From Clostridia bacterium (GTDB lineage Bacteria > Bacillota > Clostridia > CAKSNL01 > HGM11501), in NCBI GenBank assembly GCA_017411325.1, contig JAFQQJ010000039.1:62001-126000 (forward strand): a stretch of DNA of 64,000 bases, in the 5' to 3' direction. The position numbers were made by a program, and so were the translations under genes. The notes below the pieces were generated by a model, which was given only the letters and a program-made list of their open reading frames with translations, was not told the DNA's origin and made no database searches. Shown here piece after piece: positions 26,277 to 35,985 of the stretch. Position 1 is the first letter of the stretch, and every line of letters begins with the position of its first letter.

Positions 26277-27011
26277 ATGAAACAGGTTTTACTTGATATA
26301 AAAGAAAATATTAATCTTACCGATAACGTAATGAAGATGACTCTTTCTGGAGATATTTCTGATATTACAGCGCCCGGTCAGTTTGTAAACATCAAGCTTG
26401 ACGGTCTTTTCCTCCGCCGTCCCATCTCCGTATGCGATGCGGTAGGGGATGACCTTACCATTATCTATAAGGTGGTAGGCAAGGGCACCGAGGAAATGGC
26501 AAAAATGAAAGAAGGAAAGCTTGACGTCCTGACGGGGCTCGGCAATGGATACGACACAGCATCTTCGGGAGAAAAAGTTCTTCTCCTTGGAGGCGGCGTG
26601 GGAGTTCCCCCTTTATATATGCTTTGTAAAAAGCTTATCGGGGAAGGTAAAAAAGTAAGCGTTGTTCTTGGTTTTAATAACAGGAGCGAGGTTTTCTATG
26701 AAAATGAATTTAAGGAGCTCGGCGCAGAGGTTTTCGTTACAACGGTTGACGGTTCTTACGGAATCAAGGGCTTTGTAACGGATGCTATAGCGGGAATTGA
26801 CTATTCCTATTTTTACACCTGCGGCCCCGAGCCTATGCTTAAGGCAATTTACAAGGCAACTGATGTAAGCGGCCAGTTCTCCTTTGAAGAGAGAATGGGC
26901 TGCGGCTTCGGTGCCTGTATGGGTTGCTCCTGCAAAACAGTAACGGGCTATAAAAGAATCTGCAAGGACGGCCCCGTCCTTAAGAAGGAGGAAATATTAT
27001 GGGAAAAATGA
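26277..27011 (+). CDS. pyrK: Dihydroorotate dehydrogenase B, FAD/iron-sulfur electron-transfer subunit
   Basis: 244 residues. FAD-binding barrel with RRPISVCDAVGDDL, an NAD-binding fold with LLLGGGVGVPPLYML, and four C-terminal cysteines for a [2Fe-2S] cluster (CGFGACMGCSCKT then RICKDGP). It passes electrons from dihydroorotate through PyrD to NAD+. Ten bases after carB; its last four codons overlap pyrD by 13 bases, implying translational coupling and equimolar complex formation. Confidence 0.95.
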   Translation: MKQVLLDIKENINLTDNVMKMTLSGDISDITAPGQFVNIKLDGLFLRRPISVCDAVGDDLTIIYKVVGKGTEEMAKMKEGKLDVLTGLGNGYDTASSGEKVLLLGGGVGVPPLYMLCKKLIGEGKKVSVVLGFNNRSEVFYENEFKELGAEVFVTTVDGSYGIKGFVTDAIAGIDYSYFYTCGPEPMLKAIYKATDVSGQFSFEERMGCGFGACMGCSCKTVTGYKRICKDGPVLKKEEILWEK

Positions 27012-27910
27012 GCGTAGACCTTCTGGGAATTACACTTGACAATCCCGTAATTCCCGCCAGCGGAACCTTTGGCTACGGTTATGAATTTGCAGAGCTTTAC
27101 GATATCAATATCCTCGGAACATTTTCCTTTAAGGGAACAACAAAGGAAGCGAGATTCGGAAATCCCACACCCCGAATTGCGGAATGCAGCGAGGGTATGA
27201 TAAACGCCGTTGGCCTTCAGAACCCCGGTGTTGAAAAGGTAATAAATGAAGAGCTTCCCAAGCTTTCAAAATGCTTTAATAAAAAGGTAATGGCAAACGT
27301 AAGCGGATTTTCTTTAGAAGAATATGCTTACACCTGCGAAAAAATAGACAAGTGCGAACAGGTCGGATGGCTTGAAGTAAATATAAGCTGCCCCAACGTA
27401 CACGGCGGCGGAATGAGCTTCGGAACAAACCCCGAAAGCGCGGCAGAGGTTGTAAAGGCTGTTAAAAAGGTTACAACCAAGCCCGTTATAATAAAGCTTT
27501 CTCCCAACGTAACGGATATAGTATCCATTGCAAAGGCCTGCGAAGAGGCGGGGGCTGACGGAATAAGCTTAATTAACACACTTCTTGGTTCAAGAATTGA
27601 TCTTAAGACAAAGAAGTTTGTTATCGCCAATAAAATGGGCGGTTTTTCAGGCCCTGCAATTTTCCCCGTGGCAGTAAGAATGGTATATCAGGTGTCACAG
27701 AATGTGAAAATTCCCGTTATCGGAATGGGCGGCGTTCGATGCGCAGAAGATGTAATCGAAATGATGCTGGCGGGTGCAACGGCTGTTGAGGTAGGTGCGG
27801 AAAACCTTGTAAATCCCTATGCCTGCCGTGACATAATTGAGGATTTGCCCCGTGTTATGGATAAGTACAATATAAATTCTTTAAGTGAAATAATAGGAAA
27901 GGCGGAGTAA
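26999..27910 (+). CDS. pyrD: Dihydroorotate dehydrogenase B, catalytic subunit (type 1B)
   Basis: 303 residues, FMN TIM barrel oxidising dihydroorotate to orotate. The class 1 catalytic cysteine is in EVNISCPNVHGGG; FMN-phosphate site in GMGGVRCAEDVIEMMLAGA. Start ATG 26999 has aaggagg 7 bases upstream; a second ATG at 27008 is further away. The overlap with pyrK and presence of that subunit mark it as the NAD-dependent 1B enzyme. Confidence 0.96.
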   Translation: MGKMSVDLLGITLDNPVIPASGTFGYGYEFAELYDINILGTFSFKGTTKEARFGNPTPRIAECSEGMINAVGLQNPGVEKVINEELPKLSKCFNKKVMANVSGFSLEEYAYTCEKIDKCEQVGWLEVNISCPNVHGGGMSFGTNPESAAEVVKAVKKVTTKPVIIKLSPNVTDIVSIAKACEEAGADGISLINTLLGSRIDLKTKKFVIANKMGGFSGPAIFPVAVRMVYQVSQNVKIPVIGMGGVRCAEDVIEMMLAGATAVEVGAENLVNPYACRDIIEDLPRVMDKYNINSLSEIIGKAE

Positions 27911-27911
27911 A

Positions 27912-28610
27912 ATGGGTAAGGATGTAATTATTGCTTGCGATTTTTCAAGCAAGGAGCAGACATTTGAGTTTCTTGATAAGTTCAGCGGCAGAAAGCCCTT
28001 TGTTAAAATAGGAATGGAGCTTTTCTATGCGGAAGGCCCCGAAATAGTAAAGGAAATAAAGAAGAGAGGTCATAAGATTTTCCTGGACCTTAAGCTTCAC
28101 GATATTCCCAACACCGTTAAAAAGTCTATGAACGTTTTGTCCCGTCTTGACGTTGATATGACAAACCTTCATGCGGCAGGAACAATTTCCATGATGGAAG
28201 CGGCAATAGAAGGACTTACCCGTCCCGACGGAACAAGACCTTTGCTTATCGCAGTAACTCAGCTTACATCAACCGACCAGGAAAGAATGGAAAATGACCT
28301 TCTTATAAAGGAACCCATCGACAAGGTTGTAATGCACTATGCAGGCAATGCCAAAAAGGCAGGACTTGACGGTGTTGTATGCTCACCCTTAGAGGCAGAA
28401 AAGGTTCACAGCATATGCGGTAAGGAATTTTTAACAGTAACTCCCGGTGTCCGCTTTGCTGACGGTGATGTGGGCGATCAGAAGAGGGTTATGACACCCG
28501 CCGAGGCAAAGAAAATCGGAAGCGACTACATCGTTGTAGGCCGCCCCATAACAGCGGCAGAAGATCCCGTTGCGGCATACGAAAGATGTATTGCTGAATT
28601 TGTAGATTGA
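27912..28610 (+). CDS. pyrF: Orotidine 5'-phosphate decarboxylase
   Basis: 232 residues; converts OMP to UMP. The catalytic Asp-Lys-Asp array is in FLDLKLHDIPNTV, the phosphate-binding end in VTPGVRFADGDVGDQKR and DYIVVGRPITAAEDP. Starts one base after the pyrD stop, so coupled translation is expected. Confidence 0.96.
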   Translation: MGKDVIIACDFSSKEQTFEFLDKFSGRKPFVKIGMELFYAEGPEIVKEIKKRGHKIFLDLKLHDIPNTVKKSMNVLSRLDVDMTNLHAAGTISMMEAAIEGLTRPDGTRPLLIAVTQLTSTDQERMENDLLIKEPIDKVVMHYAGNAKKAGLDGVVCSPLEAEKVHSICGKEFLTVTPGVRFADGDVGDQKRVMTPAEAKKIGSDYIVVGRPITAAEDPVAAYERCIAEFVD

Positions 28611-28627
28611 GAAAGGAAGTATAAATA

Positions 28628-29263
28628 ATGGAAAAATTAATTGCAAAAGATTTGCTTTCAATAAAGGCGGTTTTCTTCCGCCCCGAAGAGCCCTTTACAT
28701 GGGCGAGCGGAATTAAGAGCCCCGTATACTGTGACAACCGTTTAACTCTTACAGCTCCCAAGGTAAGATGCGATGTTGAAGAAGGCCTTGCGAAGCTTAT
28801 AAAGGAAAACTATCCCGACGTTGAGGTTTTAATGGGTACATCCACAGCAGGTATTGCTCACGCGGCAATCACCGCACACCTTATGGATCTTCCTATGGGC
28901 TATGTACGTTCCGGTGCAAAGGACCACGGAAGACAGAACCAGATAGAAGGTAAGCTTGAGGCCGGACAGAAGGTTGTAGTTGTTGAAGACCTTATTTCAA
29001 CAGGCGGAAGCGTTATCGAAGTTGTAAACGTGCTTCGTGAAGCAGGCGCAGAAGTACTTGGTATCGTAAGCATCTTCACATACGGTATGAAAAAGGGCCT
29101 GGCTCGCCTTGAAGAAGCAAATGTCAAGAACGTAAGCCTGACAAACTTTGACGTTATCGCACACGTTGCGGCAGAAGAAAACTATATCAGGGAAGAAGAT
29201 ATCAAGAAGCTTATCGCATTCAGAGACAATCCCTCTGACGAAAGCTGGATTGAAAAGAAATAA
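28628..29263 (+). CDS. pyrE: Orotate phosphoribosyltransferase
   Basis: 211 residues; makes OMP from orotate and PRPP. PRPP loop [18 protein letters not shown], flexible catalytic loop [15 protein letters not shown] and an N-terminal hood [16 protein letters not shown]. Placed after pyrF in the order of the last two UMP steps, with a gaaaggaag ribosome site. Confidence 0.95.
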   Translation: MEKLIAKDLLSIKAVFFRPEEPFTWASGIKSPVYCDNRLTLTAPKVRCDVEEGLAKLIKENYPDVEVLMGTSTAGIAHAAITAHLMDLPMGYVRSGAKDHGRQNQIEGKLEAGQKVVVVEDLISTGGSVIEVVNVLREAGAEVLGIVSIFTYGMKKGLARLEEANVKNVSLTNFDVIAHVAAEENYIREEDIKKLIAFRDNPSDESWIEKK

Positions 29264-29299
29264 TTAAAGCGATATAAAATAAAAAGGAGGCGCACTTAA

Positions 29300-30220
29300 T
29301 TGAGAAGTCTTATCGACATACTGGATTTGACGACAGAAGAAATTGATTCACTTATTGCTACGGCAGAAGACATTATAGAAAATCCTTCAAAATATTCCGA
29401 AAAGTGCAAGGGCAAAAAGCTTGCCACGCTGTTTTTTGAGCCCTCTACAAGAACGAGATTAAGCTTTGAAGCGGCAATGATGGAGCTTGGCGGAAATGTA
29501 CTCGGCTTTTCCGAGGCACAGAGCTCATCGGCATCAAAGGGTGAAAGTGTTGCCGATACGGCAAAGGTTATAAGCTGTTATGCGGACATTATTGCAATGC
29601 GCCATCCTAAAGAGGGTGCACCGCTTGTTGCGGCAAACAATGCTTCGATTCCCGTCATAAATGCGGGAGACGGCGGTCACAACCATCCGACGCAGACTTT
29701 GGCTGACCTTCTTACAATAAGCAAGGAAAAAGGAAGACTCAATAATCTTACAGTTGGCTTCTGCGGAGACCTTAAATTCGGAAGAACGGTGCATTCTTTA
29801 ATTAATGCGCTTTCAAGATACGAGGGAATAAAAATTGTCCTTATATCACCCGAGGAGCTTAAGCTTCCGAGCTATGTTAAAAAGGATGTGCTCCAGAAAA
29901 AGGGCATAGAATATGTTCAGACAACAAATCTTGAAGAGGTAATGCCCGAGCTTGACATACTCTATATGACAAGAGTACAGAAGGAAAGATTCTTCAACGA
30001 GGAGGACTATTTGAGACTTAAGGACAGCTATATTTTAGTGCCCGAAAAGCTTAAAAATGCAAAGAAGGATTTATGCATACTTCATCCTCTTCCGAGAGTA
30101 AACGAAATTGCGGTTGCGATTGATAACGATCCGAGAGCGTGCTATTTCAAGCAGGTGCTTTATGCAAAGTATATAAGAATGGCACTTATCTTAATGCTTC
30201 TTGAGGAGGCGGAAAAATGA
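29300..30220 (+). CDS. pyrB: Aspartate carbamoyltransferase catalytic subunit
   Basis: 306 residues from a TTG start at 29300, supported by aaggagg at 29284-29290; no in-frame ATG is close. Carbamoyl-phosphate motif [13 protein letters not shown], mobile loop SSASKGES, aspartate site [11 protein letters not shown] and TRVQKERF, then [10 protein letters not shown]. Catalyses the committed step of the pathway. Overlaps pyrI by four bases (ATGA), as in enzymes forming an allosteric c6r6-type complex. Confidence 0.96.
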   Translation: MRSLIDILDLTTEEIDSLIATAEDIIENPSKYSEKCKGKKLATLFFEPSTRTRLSFEAAMMELGGNVLGFSEAQSSSASKGESVADTAKVISCYADIIAMRHPKEGAPLVAANNASIPVINAGDGGHNHPTQTLADLLTISKEKGRLNNLTVGFCGDLKFGRTVHSLINALSRYEGIKIVLISPEELKLPSYVKKDVLQKKGIEYVQTTNLEEVMPELDILYMTRVQKERFFNEEDYLRLKDSYILVPEKLKNAKKDLCILHPLPRVNEIAVAIDNDPRACYFKQVLYAKYIRMALILMLLEEAEK

Positions 30221-30633
30221 ATATAGATTCAATTAATAACGGTCTTGTAATTGACCATATTACTTCGGGCAGGGGAATGAGGCTTTTCGAGCTTCTGAAG
30301 CTTGATAACCTTGACTGCTCCGTTGCAATTATAAAAAATGTGGCAAGTAAAAAGCTCGGTAAAAAGGACATTATAAAGATTGATGCCGATATCGATGTTA
30401 ATCTTGATGTTATAGGCTATGTTGATCCGGGCGTAACGGTTAACATAATAAAGGGCGGCGTTTTGGTTGAAAAGAAAACCATTGCTACTCCCGAAACCCT
30501 CAAAAATGTAATTAAATGCAAAAACCCAAGATGCATAACAAGCGTTGAGCAGGAGCTTGACCACATATTCAAACTTACAGACAAAGAAGAAAACGTATAT
30601 CGCTGTATCTACTGCGAAACTAAAGCACAGTAA
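30217..30633 (+). CDS. pyrI: Aspartate carbamoyltransferase regulatory subunit
   Basis: 138 residues. N-terminal nucleotide-binding domain ([18 protein letters not shown]) and a C-terminal zinc domain with four cysteines (CKNPRC and CIYCE). In characterised PyrBI enzymes it binds CTP and ATP and transmits inhibition or activation to PyrB. Translationally coupled to pyrB. Confidence 0.95.
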   Translation: MNIDSINNGLVIDHITSGRGMRLFELLKLDNLDCSVAIIKNVASKKLGKKDIIKIDADIDVNLDVIGYVDPGVTVNIIKGGVLVEKKTIATPETLKNVIKCKNPRCITSVEQELDHIFKLTDKEENVYRCIYCETKAQ

Positions 30634-30646
30634 AGGAGAATAAAAA

Positions 30647-32152
30647 ATGGCTACTTTTATAAACGAACCCTCACATACATTTAACGAATATCTTTTAATC
30701 CCCGGCTATTCGGGAAGCGACTGCATTCCCGCCAATGTAAGCCTTAAAACACCCCTTGTAAAATATAAGAAGGGGGAAGAGCCGGCAATTACCATGAATA
30801 TCCCTATGGTTTCTGCAATTATGCAGTCTGTATCAGGTGACAGACTTGCTGTTGCACTTGCAACAGAAGGCGGCGTATCCTTTATTTACGGATCACAGAC
30901 AATTGAGGACGAGGCTGCAATGGTAAAGCGCGCTAAAAACCATAAGGCGGGTTTTGTAAAGAGCGATTCCAACATTTCTCCCGAAGGCACACTTGCAGAG
31001 GTTGTGGCATTAAAGGAAAAGACGGGCCACTCCACTGTTGCCGTTACAGAGGACGGAACTCCCGAGGGTAAGCTTGTGGGTATCGTTACCGGAAGAGACT
31101 ACCGCGTAAGCCGTATGGATCCTGCCACAAAGGTTAAGGAGTTTATGACTCCCTTTGATAAGCTTATCGTTGCAAAGGAAGGCACAACCTTAAAGGTGGC
31201 AAACGACATTATATGGGACAACAAGCTTAATTCCCTTCCCATAATTGATGATGAAGGCAGACTTTGCTATTTCGTATTCCGTAAGGACTATGATACACAT
31301 AAGCAGAACCCCAACGAGCTTCTTGACGCATCAAAGCGTTATGTGGTTGGTGCAGGTATCAACACAAGAGACTATGCCGAAAGAGTTCCCGCGTTGGTTG
31401 AAGCAGGTGCTGACGTTTTATGTATCGACTCCTCCGAGGGCTTTTCCGAATGGCAGAAGCTTACAATCGAATGGATAAGAGCAAAATACGGCGACAGCGT
31501 AAAAGTTGGTGCAGGTAACGTAGTTGATGCAGACGGCTTCAGATTTTTGGCTGACTGCGGTGCCGACTTTATCAAGGTTGGTATCGGCGGCGGTTCAATC
31601 TGTATAACAAGAGAAACAAAGGGTATCGGCCGCGGCCAGGCAACAGCATTAATCGAGGTTTGCAAGGCGAGAGACGAATATTTCAAAGAAAAGGGCGTAT
31701 ATATTCCCGTATGCTCCGACGGCGGTATCGTATATGACCACCACATCACACTTGCTCTTGCAATGGGTGCGGATTTCGTAATGCTTGGAAGATATTTTGC
31801 ACGTTTTGACGAAAGCCCCTCCAACAGAGTAAGCATCGGCGGAACATATTATAAGGAATACTGGGGTGAAGGATCTGCCCGTGCAAGAAACTGGCAGAGA
31901 TATGATCTCGGCGGAGATAAGAAGCTTTCGTTTGAGGAGGGCGTTGATTCCTACGTTCCTTATGCAGGAAGCTTAAAGGACAATGTGGCACTTTCCTTAA
32001 GCAAGGTTAAGTCCACAATGTGCAACTGCGGAGCGCTTACAATTCCCGAACTTCAGCAGAAGGCTAAGCTTACACTTGTAAGCTCCACAAGTATTATTGA
32101 AGGCGGAGCACACGACGTTATTCAGAAGGAAGCAAGTCAGCCTGTAAAATAA
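30647..32152 (+). CDS. guaB: IMP dehydrogenase
   Basis: 501 residues; oxidises IMP to XMP, the first step to GMP. The barrel is interrupted by two CBS domains (about residues 115-230: [37 protein letters not shown]). The catalytic Cys is in [20 protein letters not shown]. This differs from the common GSICTTR loop and belongs to an IMPDH subgroup. Placed 13 bases after pyrI with an aaaggag site, so it is apparently the last gene of the pyrimidine transcript: an unusual mixing of the two nucleotide pathways. No clear terminator follows before the purE promoter. Confidence 0.92.
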   Translation: MATFINEPSHTFNEYLLIPGYSGSDCIPANVSLKTPLVKYKKGEEPAITMNIPMVSAIMQSVSGDRLAVALATEGGVSFIYGSQTIEDEAAMVKRAKNHKAGFVKSDSNISPEGTLAEVVALKEKTGHSTVAVTEDGTPEGKLVGIVTGRDYRVSRMDPATKVKEFMTPFDKLIVAKEGTTLKVANDIIWDNKLNSLPIIDDEGRLCYFVFRKDYDTHKQNPNELLDASKRYVVGAGINTRDYAERVPALVEAGADVLCIDSSEGFSEWQKLTIEWIRAKYGDSVKVGAGNVVDADGFRFLADCGADFIKVGIGGGSICITRETKGIGRGQATALIEVCKARDEYFKEKGVYIPVCSDGGIVYDHHITLALAMGADFVMLGRYFARFDESPSNRVSIGGTYYKEYWGEGSARARNWQRYDLGGDKKLSFEEGVDSYVPYAGSLKDNVALSLSKVKSTMCNCGALTIPELQQKAKLTLVSSTSIIEGGAHDVIQKEASQPVK

Positions 32153-32174
32153 GGCAAATAAAAATACGTGTGTC

Positions 32175-32203
32175 TTGACATAAATGGCTTTTTATGCTAA
32201 AAT
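32175..32203 (+). promoter_or_regulatory. Promoter of the purine operon
   Basis: TTGACA (32175-32180), 17-base spacer, TAAAAT (32198-32203), just upstream of the ZTP aptamer. Confidence 0.85.
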
Positions 32204-32218
32204 GTTATGTATAAAAAG

Positions 32219-32290
32219 GTTTCTGCGACTGACGGATTTGGTGGGTTACCACCGGGGAGCAGAAATTACCTAAGAGCCGACCGTCTGGGC
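32219..32290 (+). ncRNA. ZTP (pfl) riboswitch aptamer
   Basis: P1 stem ttctgc/gcagaa (32221-32226, 32259-32264), a hairpin ggtgg/ccacc inside it followed by ggggagc, and the highly conserved 3' part ccgaccgtctgggc (32277-32290). These are the hallmark blocks of the pfl RNA, which senses ZTP/ZMP, the signal of 10-formyl-THF shortage. Placement before purE and upstream of fhs fits the known regulon. Confidence 0.9.
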
Positions 32291-32333
32291 ACACTCTCCC
32301 TTTGGGGAAGGTGTGCTCAGTTTGCGTTTTTTT
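32285..32333 (+). terminator. Expression-platform terminator of the ZTP riboswitch
   Basis: ctgggcacac (32285-32294) pairs with gtgtgctcag (32311-32320), with extra pairs between ctccc and gggga, and is followed by tttgcgttttttt. The left arm takes up the conserved CTGGGC of the aptamer, so ligand binding and termination should be mutually exclusive. Confidence 0.85.
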
Positions 32334-32364
32334 AAGAAAAAACACAGGAAATGAGGTAGAAAAA

Positions 32365-32859
32365 ATGAAAAAAGTTGGAATTATAATGGGAAGCGATTCA
32401 GACCTTCCTATCGTGAAAAAAGCAACTGATATGCTGGACAGCCTTGGAATCCCCTTTGAAATACACATATATTCTGCTCACAGAACGCCTGTAGAGGCAA
32501 GAGATTTTGCGGTAAATGCAAGAGCTAACGGTTTTGGTGCAATTATTGCAGCGGCAGGTATGGCGGCGCATCTGGCAGGTGCCATTGCAGCAAACACAAC
32601 CCTTCCCGTAATCGGAATTCCCTGCAAAAGCTCGAATCTTGACGGAATGGATGCACTTTTATCCACCGTTCAAATGCCCACGGGTATCCCTGTTGCAACT
32701 GTTGCGATAAACGGTGCGGGAAATGCGGCACTCTTAGCTGCACAGATTATTGCGGTAGAGGATAAAGACCTTGCAGCAAAGCTTGATGCTAAGAGAATTG
32801 AAGATGCTAAAAAGGTTTTGGAAAAAGACAAGGCACTTTCTGAGGAAATGAACAAGTAA
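32365..32859 (+). CDS. purE: N5-carboxyaminoimidazole ribonucleotide mutase
   Basis: 164 residues from ATG 32365 behind gaggtag; an open frame runs upstream into the terminator but has no ribosome site there. Class I PurE signature MGSDSDLPIVKKATDML and YSAHRTP. Class I enzymes use N5-CAIR made by PurK, whose gene is not in the window. First gene of the operon, directly under the riboswitch. Confidence 0.94.
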   Translation: MKKVGIIMGSDSDLPIVKKATDMLDSLGIPFEIHIYSAHRTPVEARDFAVNARANGFGAIIAAAGMAAHLAGAIAANTTLPVIGIPCKSSNLDGMDALLSTVQMPTGIPVATVAINGAGNAALLAAQIIAVEDKDLAAKLDAKRIEDAKKVLEKDKALSEEMNK

Positions 32860-32896
32860 AACTCATAAATTCATAATTACAGCAAGGAGGAAAATT

Positions 32897-34321
32897 ATGG
32901 GCGGATTTTTCGGAGCCACCAAAAAGAGTGATGCTATAAGCGATGTCTTTTTCGGGACAGACTACCATTCGCATCTTGGCGTAAAGCGCGGCGGTATGGC
33001 GGCATATGATGCCGTGAAAGGTCTTCAGAGAGACATACACAATATAGAAAATTCACCTTTCAGAACAAAGTTTGAAGATATATTCGATGAGATGGAGGGA
33101 AATGCGGCAATCGGATGCATAAGCGATACCGATCCCCAGCCTCTTTTAATTCGTTCCGAGGCAGGCGTTTACGCCCTTTCCATGATAGGAAGGATAAACA
33201 ATGCCGAGGAAATTATCGAGAAGTATTTAAATGAGCGGGGCGGCCATTTTGCCATAATGACAAACGGAAATGTAAATTCCATTGAAATAGTGGCATCCCT
33301 GATAGGACAAAAAGACAGCCTTGTTGAGGGAATACTGCATGCACAGGAAGTTATCGACGGAACGGCATCGCTTCTTTTACTTAAAAATGACGGACATATT
33401 ATTGCCGCCCGTGACAAAGTCGGAAGGCTTCCGGTGCAGATAGGTAAATGTGATGACGGATACTGTGTATCCTTTGAGTCATTCGCCTATAAAAAGCTGG
33501 GCTACGTTGACGAAAGAGAGCTTGGCCCCGGAGAGATTGTGGAGCTTTCTCCAGACGGCATAAAGGTATTGTCTCCTGCAAGGGAGAAAATGAAAATCTG
33601 TACCTTCCTCTGGAGCTATTACGGATATCCCGCCACAAGTTATGAAGGAATAAACGTTGAAGCAATGCGTTATAAAAACGGCGAAATAATGGCTGAAAAC
33701 GATAAAATGCTGGGTAATGCAGAAGGAATAGATTCTGTCTGCGGAATTCCCGATTCGGGAACACCCCATGCCATAGGCTATGCCAATAAAAGCGGAATCC
33801 CCTTCGCAAGACCTTTTATAAAATATACACCCACCTGGGCGAGAAGCTTTACTCCTGCAAAACAGAAGGAGAGAGACAGGATTGCGAAAATGAAGCAGAT
33901 TCCTGTGCACGAACTTATAAAGGATAAGAGCCTTATGTTTGTGGATGACTCAATTGTAAGAGGCACACAGCTTCGTGAAACCGTTGAATTTCTCTATGAA
34001 AACGGTGCAAAGGCAGTTCATATGCGCTCTGCCTGTCCTCCCATTATGTACGGATGCAAATTCCTGAATTTCTCAAGAGGTACGGGAGATTATGACCTGA
34101 TTGCACGAAATATTATTTTAGAGCTTGAGGGAGAAGAGGGAGAAAAGTATATTGAGGAATACAGCGACTTTTCTACAGAAAGAGGAAAGGCATTAAGAAA
34201 GAAAATATGCGAAAAGTTCAACTTTGCATCCCTTGAATTCCAGTCCCTGGAAGGACTTATAAAAGCAATAGGCCTTGAGCCTTGTAAATTATGTACTTAT
34301 TGTTGGAACGGAAAGGAGTAA
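32897..34321 (+). CDS. purF: PurF-like amidophosphoribosyltransferase lacking the N-terminal catalytic Cys
   Basis: 474 residues. The N-terminal Ntn glutaminase fold is recognisable ([13 protein letters not shown], then [12 protein letters not shown]), but the protein begins MGGFFGA where active enzymes begin (M)CGVFG: the nucleophile cysteine that must be residue 1 after processing is glycine. The PRPP-binding loop [13 protein letters not shown] and the transferase core are intact, and cysteines suited to the structural [4Fe-4S] cluster are present ([22 protein letters not shown]). The first committed step of purine synthesis would thus need free ammonia or a separate glutaminase. From memory, homologs beginning M-x-GFFG occur in Bacteroidota and Clostridia, so this looks like a family trait rather than a sequencing error. 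Start ATG is fixed by aaggaggaaaatt. Confidence 0.85.
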   Translation: MGGFFGATKKSDAISDVFFGTDYHSHLGVKRGGMAAYDAVKGLQRDIHNIENSPFRTKFEDIFDEMEGNAAIGCISDTDPQPLLIRSEAGVYALSMIGRINNAEEIIEKYLNERGGHFAIMTNGNVNSIEIVASLIGQKDSLVEGILHAQEVIDGTASLLLLKNDGHIIAARDKVGRLPVQIGKCDDGYCVSFESFAYKKLGYVDERELGPGEIVELSPDGIKVLSPAREKMKICTFLWSYYGYPATSYEGINVEAMRYKNGEIMAENDKMLGNAEGIDSVCGIPDSGTPHAIGYANKSGIPFARPFIKYTPTWARSFTPAKQKERDRIAKMKQIPVHELIKDKSLMFVDDSIVRGTQLRETVEFLYENGAKAVHMRSACPPIMYGCKFLNFSRGTGDYDLIARNIILELEGEEGEKYIEEYSDFSTERGKALRKKICEKFNFASLEFQSLEGLIKAIGLEPCKLCTYCWNGKE

Positions 34322-34326
34322 TTAAT

Positions 34327-35367
34327 ATGAATATGAAATCTAAATCTGACAGCTATGCAGCAGCAGGTGTTGATATTACGGCAGGTTACAAAGCAGTTGA
34401 GCTTATGAAAAGCCACATCGCAAAAACAATGACAAAGGGTGTATGCTCCGACGTAGGCGGCTTCGGCGGTCTTTTCGAGCTTGATCTTGAGGGCATAACT
34501 AAGCCCGTTTTGGTAAGCGGAACAGACGGTGTCGGAACAAAATTAAAAATTGCTTTCCTTATGGACAAGCACGACACAGTTGGTATCGACTGCGTTGCAA
34601 TGTGTGTAAACGACATTATCTGCTGCGGAGCAAAGCCCTTATTCTTCCTTGACTATATTGCCTGCGGCAAGAATATCCCCGAAAGAATAGCAGACATCGT
34701 TAAGGGTGTTGCAGAGGGATGCGTTCAGGCAGGCGCGGCATTAATCGGCGGTGAAACAGCGGAAATGCCCGGTTTCTATCCCGTTGACGAATACGACCTT
34801 GCAGGTTACTCAACAGGCGTTGTTGACAAGACAAAGATTATAGACAATAAGAAAATGGAAGAAGGAGACGTTGTAATCGCCCTTCCTTCAAGCGGTGTTC
34901 ACTCAAACGGCTTTTCCCTGGTGAGAAAGGTATTTGACGTTGAAAACGCTGACCTTAAGACTCCCATCGAAGCTCTCGGCGGAAAGAGCCTTGGCGAAAC
35001 CCTTTTGACACCTACAAAAATTTATGTTAAGCCCGTTCTTGCCCTTCTTGAAAAGGCAAAGGTAAGAGCGATTTCCCACATTACCGGAGGCGGCTTCTAT
35101 GAAAACATTCCGAGAAGCATTCCCGATGGCTTCGGTGCAAAGATAGATAAGAATGCCGTAAAGGTTCTTCCCATCTTTAAGCTTTTACAGGAAAAGGGCG
35201 GTATTTCCGAGCACGATATGTTTAACACCTTTAATATGGGTGTGGGTATGAGCATCGTTGTTGCAAAAGAAGATGCTGATGTTGCCATCGAAACCCTTAA
35301 GGCAAACGGAGAGGATGCTTACATAATCGGCGAAATCGTAAAATCCGAAGAAAAAATAATAATGTAA
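34327..35367 (+). CDS. purM: Phosphoribosylformylglycinamidine cyclo-ligase (AIR synthetase)
   Basis: 346 residues from ATG 34327; the frame is open upstream into purF, but aaaggag (34312-34317) and the protein start [20 protein letters not shown] fix the start. Motifs: [28 protein letters not shown] and [13 protein letters not shown]. Makes AIR from FGAM and ATP. Six bases after purF. Confidence 0.96.
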   Translation: MNMKSKSDSYAAAGVDITAGYKAVELMKSHIAKTMTKGVCSDVGGFGGLFELDLEGITKPVLVSGTDGVGTKLKIAFLMDKHDTVGIDCVAMCVNDIICCGAKPLFFLDYIACGKNIPERIADIVKGVAEGCVQAGAALIGGETAEMPGFYPVDEYDLAGYSTGVVDKTKIIDNKKMEEGDVVIALPSSGVHSNGFSLVRKVFDVENADLKTPIEALGGKSLGETLLTPTKIYVKPVLALLEKAKVRAISHITGGGFYENIPRSIPDGFGAKIDKNAVKVLPIFKLLQEKGGISEHDMFNTFNMGVGMSIVVAKEDADVAIETLKANGEDAYIIGEIVKSEEKIIM

Positions 35368-35377
35368 GGTGCAAATT

Positions 35378-35968
35378 ATGAAAAATATTGCAGTTTTGGT
35401 ATCGGGCGGCGGCACAAATCTTCAGGCGTTGCTTGATGCGGAAAAATCCGGCATTATAAAAAGCGGCAAAATTTCCCTTGTGATTTCAAACAAGGCCGAT
35501 GCTTATGCGTTGGAGCGTGCGAAAAATGCGGGGGTTGAAACAGCCGTGGTGCTTAAAAAGAATTATGAGTCCCGCGAGGGTTTTGAAGGGGCGATTATTG
35601 ACCTTTTAACCAAAAAGAAGATTGATATAATCGTTCTTGCGGGCTTTATGGTGATATTAAGCGAAAACTTCACCAAAAAGTATCCCGAGCGTATCATAAA
35701 CGTTCACCCGTCACTCATTCCTTCCTTCTGCGGCGAAGGCTTTTACGGACTTCACGTGCACGAAGCGGCGCTTTCCTACGGCGTAAAGGTGACAGGGGCG
35801 ACAGTTCATTTTGTAAACGAAATTCCCGACGGCGGGAAAATTATTATGCAGAAGGCTGTTGAAATAAAGGAAGGGGACACGCCCGAAATTCTCCAGAAGA
35901 GAGTTATGGAAGAAGCTGAGTGGAAAATCCTTCCCATGGCAGTTGAAAAAGTGGCAAGCGAATTATAA
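35378..35968 (+). CDS. purN: Phosphoribosylglycinamide formyltransferase
   Basis: 196 residues from ATG 35378 (aaggtg upstream); an in-frame GTG at 35369 lies within the ribosome site. Motifs: VLVSGGGTNLQALL, INVHPSLIPSF (catalytic Asn and His) and GATVHFVNEIPDGG (catalytic Asp). Uses 10-formyl-THF, the metabolite monitored by the upstream ZTP riboswitch and supplied via fhs at the operon end. Confidence 0.95.
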   Translation: MKNIAVLVSGGGTNLQALLDAEKSGIIKSGKISLVISNKADAYALERAKNAGVETAVVLKKNYESREGFEGAIIDLLTKKKIDIIVLAGFMVILSENFTKKYPERIINVHPSLIPSFCGEGFYGLHVHEAALSYGVKVTGATVHFVNEIPDGGKIIMQKAVEIKEGDTPEILQKRVMEEAEWKILPMAVEKVASEL

Positions 35969-35985
35969 GAATCGGAGGTATTAAA

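Noticed and set aside
32302..32364. Upstream extension of purE
   Set aside because: It lies in the riboswitch terminator; PurE alignment and ribosome site support ATG 32365.
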